From Phytopseudomonas dryadis (lineage in GTDB: Bacteria; Pseudomonadota; Gammaproteobacteria; Pseudomonadales; Pseudomonadaceae), in assembly GCF_004327355.1 (NCBI RefSeq), contig NZ_QJUM01000031.1:1-64000 (forward strand): 64,000 nt of DNA, given 5' to 3'. The notes beneath the pieces are model-generated. The model ran no database searches. It had not been told where the DNA came from and worked only from the letters and a program-made list of their open reading frames with translations. The position numbers and the translations under genes were made by a program. Positions 54,790 through 61,624 of the stretch are shown in pieces (positions within the stretch are counted from its first letter, which is position 1; each line of letters opens with the position of its first letter).

Positions 54790-55937
54790 GAGCGTTGCTC
54801 GTGCCGCGTATCGGCCACCAGTCGTGCGGCAATGGCCCGTGCGCACTCGAGGATGTCGTGGCATCCCTGCCCGTGCGGATCGTAGCGCAGTACATCGCGG
54901 TTGTAGGCCAGGGCCTCGCTGATCGCCTGATCGCGGTGCACGATGCCCAGGATCTTCGGCCCCAGGATGTTGTGCATGATCTGGGTGATGTCCTTGCTGA
55001 GCTGACGCGAGCTGTCCACCTGGTTGATCACGTAGGCGCTGCCGAGAAAATCGGGGCGCTCGGCGGTATAGGTCCGGATCAAGCCGTCGATCATCGGCAT
55101 CGCCGTGTACGACGCGGCGTCGCAGAGGGTGACGACCAGGGCCAGGTTGGCGACCGCAAGCGCCTGCTGCAGATAAGGGGACGGCCCCGGGGGCGTGTCG
55201 ATGATGACAATGGCATCATCGACCAGGTGCAGGTCGCTCAAGCGCCGGGCCAGCCAGTCCTGATCCCGCTCCAGCTCCTGTTCGAACAGGCGCCGGCGCT
55301 TTTCCTCGACAACGCCGTACGGCAGGAAGAAGACGCCTGCGGTGCTGGGCTGGCAGATCGCCTTCCAGTCCGTGTCGGCTGCGGATACGCCGTCCAGCAT
55401 CCTGGGCCGGGCTTCGCCGGCCACCTCCGCGAAATGGTGCTGCAGGGCATTCTGCGGATCGAGATCGATCGTCAGCAGCATGCGCCCCTGCTGGTGCAGG
55501 GCCGCCGCCAGGTTGGCGGCCAGGGTGCTCTTGCCCACGCCGCCCTTGGCCGAGACCACGGCGATCACCTTGATGTTGTCAAGCCGTGGGCGGCTGCGAA
55601 CCGGTGCCCTGGGCGAGTCGACGGGGGCCTGTTCCCTGGACTCCTGGGCCAGCTTGCCCAGCAGGTTTTGCAGGCTCTCGCCTGCCCACCCCACGGGAGC
55701 GGCCTCGGTCGTGTAGCGCTCGGGCAAAGGCGTCGAGATCACGGGTTCGACCCTGTCTGCCTCAGCCAGTGGCCTGGGCATGCTCGCCACCACGGGATCC
55801 GGCCTCTCGACCTTGCCCAGGCCAGGCCAGCGATCGAGGGATTCGCGATTATCGTCAGCCTGGGTCAGTTCCTGATACTGGTCAGAGCGCCCGCCAAACT
55901 GCTTGAACAAACTCAATATATCGCTGGATGTGCTCAT
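54786..55937 (-). CDS. wssA: WssA, BcsR-like segment fused to BcsQ (MinD-family) ATPase
   Basis: 383 aa. Residues about 5-42 (SDILSLFKQFGG, YQEL, ESLDRWPGL) resemble the small BcsR/YhjR protein of enteric cellulose operons. A ~75-residue proline-rich linker follows, then a MinD/ParA ATPase with deviant Walker A VSAKGGVGKSTLA (131-138), switch-like LTIDLDPQNALQHHF and IIDTPPGPSPYL. BcsQ-type ATPases are needed for cellulose synthase assembly or placement. First gene of the operon; start at 55937 chosen at the conserved MSTSSDI. Confidence 0.9.
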   Translation of the reverse strand: MSTSSDILSLFKQFGGRSDQYQELTQADDNRESLDRWPGLGKVERPDPVVASMPRPLAEADRVEPVISTPLPERYTTEAAPVGWAGESLQNLLGKLAQESREQAPVDSPRAPVRSRPRLDNIKVIAVVSAKGGVGKSTLAANLAAALHQQGRMLLTIDLDPQNALQHHFAEVAGEARPRMLDGVSAADTDWKAICQPSTAGVFFLPYGVVEEKRRRLFEQELERDQDWLARRLSDLHLVDDAIVIIDTPPGPSPYLQQALAVANLALVVTLCDAASYTAMPMIDGLIRTYTAERPDFLGSAYVINQVDSSRQLSKDITQIMHNILGPKILGIVHRDQAISEALAYNRDVLRYDPHGQGCHDILECARAIAARLVADTRHEQRS

Positions 55938-55989
55938 ATCTGCTCGGATGCGTGGTGACAGCACTGACAAGATAACGTCACGCTATATC

Positions 55990-56065
55990 GTCAATAAAAT
56001 AACGAATAAGTATGCCAAATTGACATGCCGTCAATTCTACAGCGCATCGCTGAGATAATGTCAAT
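55990..56065. promoter_or_regulatory. Cluster of FleQ-type half-sites upstream of wssA
   Basis: GTCAAT occurs at 55990-55995, 56030-56035 and 56060-56065, and ATTGAC at 56019-56024. The FleQ consensus I recall is GTCAAT-N2-ATTGAC; GTCAATAAAATAAC at 55990-56003 matches 10 of 12 positions. AATTGAC-N5-GTCAATT (56018-56036) is a perfect interrupted palindrome. The region is A+T-rich and also contains a TTGACG that could be a -35 box reading toward wssA. Confidence 0.55.
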
Positions 56066-56456
56066 ATGATTCCACTTGCCCGGCAGGGATTTTTATCGAA
56101 CTTTCTTCGTACGTCACGGTCTCGCCGATGAACGTCGAATTAGACGGGATAGGCGAGAACGCCGGAATCCCCGGGAACGAGTATTTTGCCCGCCCCGGCG
56201 CTACTGGCCGCTGCGGCAATAGCCACTACTACCTATCGAGGGCCAACCAGGCACAACCGGATCGCACCCGCCGATGTCGGATAACCGGAAGAAACGCCGA
56301 CACGGCGGCGCCTGCCGACGAGCGTCGTGGCAACCGGACCATGCGTTGGAGCTTATCGCGCAGGCAACCAGCCCTGGGCGCAGGCCTGCGTCCAGGGTGA
56401 TAGGTCATTCATGAATGGCCTGGGGCAAGCACAACCGCTCCAGGCACGGCGGCATC
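56066..56456. other. Gene-free stretch between wssA control region and lipoprotein gene
   Basis: No credible gene is seen. At 56372-56397 is a hairpin (CCCTGGGCGCAG / CTGCGTCCAGGG, one mismatch) lying 60 bp beyond the lipoprotein stop, without a T run; it may end or stabilise that transcript. Confidence 0.5.
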
Positions 56457-56885
56457 TCAGCGACGCTGCTCCCAGCCTCGCTGGAAGCGTTGCGGCGTTT
56501 CGCGCGGCTGCCACTGCAAGGCAGCACCGCGCTGGCGCTGTTGCTGCTGGTAGTGATGGCGCTGCCCTTCCCAGCCCGGCCGCGGCGCGGGACGGTAGTC
56601 GCGACTGTTGCGGTCGTGGCGACCGTGATAACGCGGATCGAAGCCACGTTCCTTGGGCAGATAGCGAACCGGCGGCGGCGCGTAGTGCCGGGGTGGCGCG
56701 TGGTAGCGGCGATCTTCATAGACATAGACGCGCGGCGCGGCGTACAGCGGATAGCGCTGCACCTGGACGCCGGGGTAGTACTGACGATCGTAACCGCGAT
56801 AGCCGCTGCCGGAGCTGTCGCCGTAAACGGCACAACCGGTCATCGCCAAACCCAACAACGCAACGAGCATGGATTTACGGATCAT
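56457..56885 (-). CDS. Small Tyr/Arg/Gln-rich lipoprotein
   Basis: 142 aa. Start at 56885 with GGAGG upstream. The signal peptide ends in lipobox AMTGC. The mature part is of low complexity, rich in Tyr, Arg, Pro and His (YRGYDRQYYPGVQVQRYPLY, RRYHAPPRHYAPPPVRYLP) and a Gln/Arg tail. I recognise no domain. Composition suggests a surface or periplasmic unstructured protein. Position beside the cellulose operon is suggestive only. Confidence 0.75.
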   Translation of the reverse strand: MIRKSMLVALLGLAMTGCAVYGDSSGSGYRGYDRQYYPGVQVQRYPLYAAPRVYVYEDRRYHAPPRHYAPPPVRYLPKERGFDPRYHGRHDRNSRDYRPAPRPGWEGQRHHYQQQQRQRGAALQWQPRETPQRFQRGWEQRR

Positions 56886-57202
56886 GGACGGCCTCCGACC
56901 GCTGGTCAGGCGCCGACCCTTGCCGGCGCGCGGGATCACTCCCGGTTCATAGGACAACAGCGCCTGGCCGAATGCGCTCCGCTGGTCGGCGAGACGATGA
57001 CAAATCATTTCCGACCGCCCCGAAAGCGCGCATGACGAATCCGCCACGCACCAGCGCAGCGCAGCCCTGTTCTGCGCAGAGCGGGAAAACCGCTCTGCCT
57101 CAGCCCGCTCGGCAACTGGCACGAAGTTCGCTTTAGCCATGGAGTGCAGGAATACCCATCGGGCCACGGCCCGGTGGATTGCGGCATCACAATTTGCAAT
57201 AG
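56886..57202. other. Gene-free divergent control region
   Basis: The 317 bp between the lipoprotein start and the riboswitch show no gene. The promoter driving the riboswitch-led operon should lie at its right-hand end, but no convincing -35/-10 pair stands out. Confidence 0.4.
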
Positions 57203-57305
57203 CCGACTAGGGTTCCGGTTCGTCGATCACGATCGTCGAATGGCTGGTCCGAGAGTTGGCGACCTCCTCGAGAGGTTACACGGCGGGATAAAAGCCCGGG
57301 AGAAC
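57203..57305 (+). ncRNA. Guanidine-I (ykkC) riboswitch aptamer
   Basis: The three most conserved blocks of the ykkC class occur in order and spacing: CTAGGGTTCCGG (57207-57218), CTGGTCCGAGAG (57244-57255) and GGGATAAAAGCCCGGGAGA (57285-57303), with the variable hairpin ACCTC-CTCGA-GAGGT between the last two. It lies 67 bp upstream of the substrate-binding protein gene, in the direction of the operon. The class binds guanidinium and turns genes on. No clear intrinsic terminator follows; see the findings for a possible Shine-Dalgarno pairing. Confidence 0.95.
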
Positions 57306-57371
57306 GCGCCCCCAGCGATGGGGAAATCGCCGCGCACTCCTGCCCGCCCTTTCTCGAACTGGAGGTTCCCC

Positions 57372-58439
57372 ATGCGCAAGCCCCGTCTGTTCTCCGTTCT
57401 CGCCGCCGGCCTCGCCGCCGCCATCAGCTTCAATGGCCAGGCCGCCCAGAAGGACAGTTTCAGCGTCTGCTGGACCATCTACGCCGGCTGGATGCCCTGG
57501 GAATACGGTGCCGCCCAGGGCATCGTCGACAAGTGGGCGCAGAAATACGGCATCAGCATCGACGTGGTCCAGCTCAACGACTACGTCGAGTCGATCAACC
57601 AGTACACCGCAGGTGGGTTCGACGGCTGCACCATGACCAACATGGATGCCCTGACCATTCCCGCCGCCGGCGGCGTGGACTCCACCGCGCTGATCATCGG
57701 CGACTTCTCCAATGGCAACGACGGCATCGTCCTCAAGGGCGAGAAGAAGACCCTGGGCGATCTCAAGGGCCTGGACGTCAACCTGGTCGAGCTGTCGGTA
57801 TCCCACTACCTGCTGGCCCGCGGCCTGGAAAAGGCCGGCCTCAGCGAGCGCGACCTGCGGGTGGTGAACACCTCCGATGCCGACATGGTCGCCGCCTTCG
57901 CCACCGATGACGTCAAGGCCGTGACCACCTGGAATCCGCTGCTGGCCGAAATCGAGGCCACTCCCGGTGTGACCAAGGTGTTCGACTCCAGCCAGATCCC
58001 CGGCGAGATCATCGACCTGATGGTGGTCAACAGCGCGACCCTCGCGGACAACCCGGCGTTGGGCAAGGCCCTGACCGGCGCCTGGTACGAGATCATGGCG
58101 ACCATGGAGGACAGCGGTGCCGCCGGCAAGGCCGCCCGTGAGCACATGGCCAAGGCCTCCGGCACGGACCTGGCCGGCTACGAGGCACAGCTCGCCACGA
58201 CCCGGATGTTCTACAGCTCCAAGGAAGCCGCGGCCTTCGCCACCAGCCCGCGCCTGCCGGAGACCATGAGCAAGGTCGCGGCGTTCTCCTTCGAACACGG
58301 CCTGCTCGGCGAGGGCGCGCAGAGCAGCGACGCCATCGGTATGGCCTTCGCCAATGACGTGACCACCGGCGACCAGGGCAATCTCAAGCTGCGCTTCGAT
58401 CCGACCTACATGCAGATGGCCGCCGACGGCCAGCTCTGA
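57372..58439 (+). CDS. ABC transporter substrate-binding protein, guanidine-operon type
   Basis: 355 aa. Signal peptide through FNGQAA, then a nitrate/taurine-type periplasmic receptor: SVCWTIYAGWMPWEYGAAQG, GFDGCTMTNMDALTIPAAGG, and NDGIVLKGEKKTLGDLKGLD. This is the protein often labelled urea-carboxylase-related ABC receptor. Being first behind a guanidine riboswitch, it probably captures guanidine or a guanidino compound; the ligand is inferred. GGAGG is 6 bp before the ATG. Confidence 0.9.
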   Translation: MRKPRLFSVLAAGLAAAISFNGQAAQKDSFSVCWTIYAGWMPWEYGAAQGIVDKWAQKYGISIDVVQLNDYVESINQYTAGGFDGCTMTNMDALTIPAAGGVDSTALIIGDFSNGNDGIVLKGEKKTLGDLKGLDVNLVELSVSHYLLARGLEKAGLSERDLRVVNTSDADMVAAFATDDVKAVTTWNPLLAEIEATPGVTKVFDSSQIPGEIIDLMVVNSATLADNPALGKALTGAWYEIMATMEDSGAAGKAAREHMAKASGTDLAGYEAQLATTRMFYSSKEAAAFATSPRLPETMSKVAAFSFEHGLLGEGAQSSDAIGMAFANDVTTGDQGNLKLRFDPTYMQMAADGQL

Positions 58440-58485
58440 GGCGGCTCGACCGTGCCTCGCTCATCGCCACCATGACGGGATCCCT

Positions 58486-59298
58486 ATGCGCCTGATCAAC
58501 CGACATCCCGACAGAGCCGGTCGCCTGCTGTTGGTGCTGCTGCCCTTCGCCCTGCTGCTGTTCGCCTACTTCGTGGGCTCGGCGCAGCGCCTGGCGGAGA
58601 ACCCCAACGACAAGCTGCTGCCCAGCGCCAGCCAGATGATCGCCGCCGTCGATCGCCTGGCCTTCAGCGAAGACAAGCGCACCGGCGGCTACCTGTTCTG
58701 GCAGGACACCGCGGCCAGCCTGAAACGCCTGGGCACGGGGCTCGCCATCGCCGCGCTGGTCGGCCTGGGCCTGGGCATCGCCGCCGGTACCCTGCCGCTG
58801 CTCGGCGCGCCGCTGTCGCCCCTGCTGACGGTGCTGTCGATGGTACCGCCGCTGGCGATCCTGCCGATCCTGTTCATCATCTTCGGTCTGGGCGAGCTGT
58901 CCAAGGTGATGCTGATCGTCATCGGCATCACCCCGATCCTGGCCCGCGACCTGGAGCAGCGGGCCCGGGAAATCCCCCTGGAACTGCTGGTCAAGGCCCA
59001 GACCCTGGGCGCCAGCACCTGGACGCTGATCCTGCGCGTGGTACTGCCGCAACTGATGCCGCGGCTGCTGATCGCCCTGCGCCTGGTGATCGGCTCGGCC
59101 TGGCTGTTCCTCATCGCCGCCGAGGCCATCGCCTCCACCGACGGCCTCGGCTACCGGATCTTCCTGGTGCGCCGCTACCTGGCGATGGACGTGATCCTGC
59201 CGTACGTGCTGTGGATCACCCTGCTCGCCTGGCTGATGGATCTCGGTCTGCGCCAACTGGCGCGCCTGTGCTTTCCCTGGTATGGGGAGGCGCGCTGA
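58486..59298 (+). CDS. ABC transporter permease, guanidine-operon type
   Basis: 270 aa with about six membrane segments. The permease EAA-type loop reads LLVKAQTLGASTWTLILRVV with PQLMP. It belongs to the nitrate/taurine-type (BPD_transp_1) permeases. It ends 1 bp before the ATPase gene, so the importer subunits are co-translated. Confidence 0.9.
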   Translation: MRLINRHPDRAGRLLLVLLPFALLLFAYFVGSAQRLAENPNDKLLPSASQMIAAVDRLAFSEDKRTGGYLFWQDTAASLKRLGTGLAIAALVGLGLGIAAGTLPLLGAPLSPLLTVLSMVPPLAILPILFIIFGLGELSKVMLIVIGITPILARDLEQRAREIPLELLVKAQTLGASTWTLILRVVLPQLMPRLLIALRLVIGSAWLFLIAAEAIASTDGLGYRIFLVRRYLAMDVILPYVLWITLLAWLMDLGLRQLARLCFPWYGEAR

Positions 59299-59299
59299 C

Positions 59300-60082
59300 A
59301 TGAGCGCCTTCATCGAAGTCAACAACCTGTGGCAGAGCTACGGCGACCAGGTGGTGCTGGAGAACCTCAACCTGTCGATCCGCGAGGGCGAGTTCTGCAC
59401 CCTGGTCGGCGCCTCCGGTTGCGGCAAATCGACCTTCCTGCGCCTGCTGCTGGGCCAGGAGCGGCCGAGCAAGGGCGAGATCCGGCTCGACGGCCAGCCG
59501 CTGCCCGGCGAGCCGGACGCCAGCCGCGGCGTGGTGTTCCAGCGCTACTCGGTGTTCCCCCACCTGAGCGTGCTGGACAACGTCGCCATCGGCCTGGAAC
59601 TGCCACGCTCGGCGCTGCTCGGGCGCCTGCTCGGCGCCGCCAAGCGCGATGCCCGGGCGCAGGCCGCCGCCATGCTCGACAAGGTCGGCCTCGGCCAGGC
59701 CCTGGGCAAATACCCCAGCCAGCTCTCCGGCGGCATGCAGCAACGCCTGGCCATCGCCCAGGCGCTGATCATGAAACCGCGCGTGCTGCTGCTCGATGAA
59801 CCCTTCGGCGCCCTCGATCCGGGCATCCGCAAGGACATGCACGCCCTGCTGCTGACGCTGTGGCGCGAAACCGGGCTGAGCGTGTTCATGGTCACCCATG
59901 ACCTGAGCGAAGGCTTCAGCCTGGGCACCCGCCTGCTGGTGTTCGACAAGACCCGCATCGACCTGCACGCGCCGAACGCCTTCGGTGCGCGCATCACCTA
60001 CGACATTCCCCTGAACAGCGACCGCCACGCCCTCACGGCGCTGCCGGCCGCGGTCACCGACCGCCTGCAAGCGGCCTTGTAA
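59300..60082 (+). CDS. ABC transporter ATPase, guanidine-operon type
   Basis: 260 aa. Walker A GASGCGKST (37-45), signature LSGGMQQRLAIAQAL, Walker B LLLDEPFGALD and the switch His in MVTHDLSEG are all intact. Related to SsuB/TauB-type ATPases. The start at 59300 directly follows the permease stop. Powers uptake with the two preceding proteins. Confidence 0.93.
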   Translation: MSAFIEVNNLWQSYGDQVVLENLNLSIREGEFCTLVGASGCGKSTFLRLLLGQERPSKGEIRLDGQPLPGEPDASRGVVFQRYSVFPHLSVLDNVAIGLELPRSALLGRLLGAAKRDARAQAAAMLDKVGLGQALGKYPSQLSGGMQQRLAIAQALIMKPRVLLLDEPFGALDPGIRKDMHALLLTLWRETGLSVFMVTHDLSEGFSLGTRLLVFDKTRIDLHAPNAFGARITYDIPLNSDRHALTALPAAVTDRLQAAL

Positions 60083-60091
60083 GGAGTCAAC

Positions 60092-60820
60092 ATGAGCGCA
60101 TCCCCGTCCCTGCTCGCGAGCCTGTACGAAGAAACCGTACCCGGCGGCGGCCACACCTCGTTCGTCCTCAAGCGCGGCCAGCTACTGCGCATCACCGACC
60201 TCGAAGGCGGCGCCAACGTCAGCCTGCTGCTGCTCAACGCCGTGGAAAAGAGCGAACGCCTCAACCTGCCCGATACCCTCAAGGGCCAGCACACCGCCAA
60301 GCTCACCGCCGGCCACTGCCTGTACTCGGACATGGGCCGCGTCCTCGCCGCCATCACCGCCGACACCTGCGGCTGGCACGACAGCTTCGCCGGCGTGCTC
60401 AACGCCGAGGAAACCGCCGAGAAATACGGCAGTGGCCGCTACCAGGAACTGCGCAACGGCTTCTTCCGCAACGGCATGGACAACCTGCTGGTGGAAATGG
60501 GCAAGTGGAACCTCAACCTGCAGGATCTGCTGATGACCCTCAACCTGTTCAGCAAGGTCAGCGTCGACGCCGACGGCACCTTCCAGTTCCACCCCGGCAA
60601 CAGCCAGGCCGGCGACTACGTGGAGCTGTACGCGCCGATGGACACCCTGGTGGTGCTCACCGCCCTGCAGCATCCCATGGACCCCAACCCGCACTATGCG
60701 CCCAAGCCGGTGCAACTGAGCTGGAGCAAGGTGGAGAGCGACGGCATCAGCGTGCTCTGCCGCACCTCGCGCCCGGAAAACGGCCGCGCCTTCCACAACA
60801 CCGAACGCCAATACCTCTGA
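60092..60820 (+). CDS. cgdA: Carboxyguanidine deiminase subunit A (DUF1989, UAAP1)
   Basis: 242 aa. Long known as urea-amidolyase-associated protein 1. The DUF1989 fold has the motif TADTCGWHDSFAG with Cys, His and Asp characteristic of the family, and QFHPGNSQAGDYVELYAPMD near the end. In characterised guanidine operons the two DUF1989 proteins form the heteromeric enzyme that deiminates carboxyguanidine to allophanate. AAGGAG precedes the ATG. The assignment rests on the riboswitch and operon context as well as sequence. Confidence 0.88.
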   Translation: MSASPSLLASLYEETVPGGGHTSFVLKRGQLLRITDLEGGANVSLLLLNAVEKSERLNLPDTLKGQHTAKLTAGHCLYSDMGRVLAAITADTCGWHDSFAGVLNAEETAEKYGSGRYQELRNGFFRNGMDNLLVEMGKWNLNLQDLLMTLNLFSKVSVDADGTFQFHPGNSQAGDYVELYAPMDTLVVLTALQHPMDPNPHYAPKPVQLSWSKVESDGISVLCRTSRPENGRAFHNTERQYL

Positions 60821-60830
60821 GGCTGCCGAC

Positions 60831-61463
60831 ATGACCCTCACCGCCAGTGATAAACACGCCGCCAGCGCCAGCTTCCGTCACACCATCGCGGCCGGCGAGC
60901 CCTACCTGTTCGAGGTCAAGGCCGGGCAGACCCTGCGCCTGCACGACCTGGAAGGCAACCAGGCCATCGACACGCTGTTCTACAGCGCCGCGAACCCACG
61001 CGAGCGCTTCGACCCGCAGCGCACCCTGCGCCGGCAGAACAACGTCTACCTGACCACCGGCACGGTGCTCTATTCCAACCTGGGCAAGCCGCTGCTGACC
61101 ATCGTCGCCGACACCTGCGGCCGCCACGACACCCTCGGCGGCGCCTGCGCCCAGGAGAGCAACACCGTGCGCTACGCCCTGGACAAGCGCTACATGCACA
61201 GCTGCCGCGACAACTTCCTGCGCGCCAGCCTGCACGACGGGCGCCTGGAGAAACGCGACATCGGCGCCAACATCAACTTCTTCATGAACGTGCCGGTGAC
61301 CCCGGACGGCGGCCTGACCTTCGAAGACGGCATCTCCGCACCGGGCAAGTACGTCGAACTGCGCGCCGAGACCGACGTGATCGTACTGATCTCCAACTGC
61401 CCACAACTGAACAACCCCTGCAACGGCTGGAACCCGACGCCGGCGGAGGTGCTGGTGTGGTGA
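60831..61463 (+). CDS. cgdB: Carboxyguanidine deiminase subunit B (DUF1989, UAAP2)
   Basis: 210 aa. Second DUF1989 protein, with VADTCGRHDTLGGACAQESN as its motif and YMHSCRDNFLRA after it. N-terminal GEPYLFEVKAGQTLRLHDLE parallels that of the subunit A gene, so the two are ancient paralogues. It follows cgdA by 10 bp. Expected to work with CgdA on carboxyguanidine. Confidence 0.88.
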   Translation: MTLTASDKHAASASFRHTIAAGEPYLFEVKAGQTLRLHDLEGNQAIDTLFYSAANPRERFDPQRTLRRQNNVYLTTGTVLYSNLGKPLLTIVADTCGRHDTLGGACAQESNTVRYALDKRYMHSCRDNFLRASLHDGRLEKRDIGANINFFMNVPVTPDGGLTFEDGISAPGKYVELRAETDVIVLISNCPQLNNPCNGWNPTPAEVLVW

Positions 61464-61495
61464 ACAAGAGCCGAAACAAGCGCTGAAGGCCGGAA

Positions 61496-61525
61496 GGCTG
61501 GACGAAAGAGCAACTTCGTTCAGCC
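61496..61525 (+). promoter_or_regulatory. Stem-loop between cgdB and the carboxylase gene
   Basis: GGCTGGACGAA (61496-61506) pairs with TTCGTTCAGCC (61515-61525) over 11 bp with one G-T pair and an 8-nt loop. No T run follows. It may stabilise or attenuate mRNA in the 161-bp gap. Confidence 0.45.
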
Positions 61526-61624
61526 TCCAGCTTTCCTGCGCTCTTCTCGTCCTTACCGCCGCGGACGACCGTGGCGCAGACCCAATACCGGCGGGACGGC
61601 CCGCCTTCTTCGAGGGCTCCTCGA

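Noticed and set aside
52579..54885. 768-codon open frame opposite wssB/bcsA
   Set aside because: BcsA with all GT2 and PilZ motifs occupies the minus strand; the plus frame has no domain.
56128..56400. 90-codon open frame between wssA and the lipoprotein gene
   Set aside because: No ribosome-binding site, unusual composition, and no similarity to any family I know.
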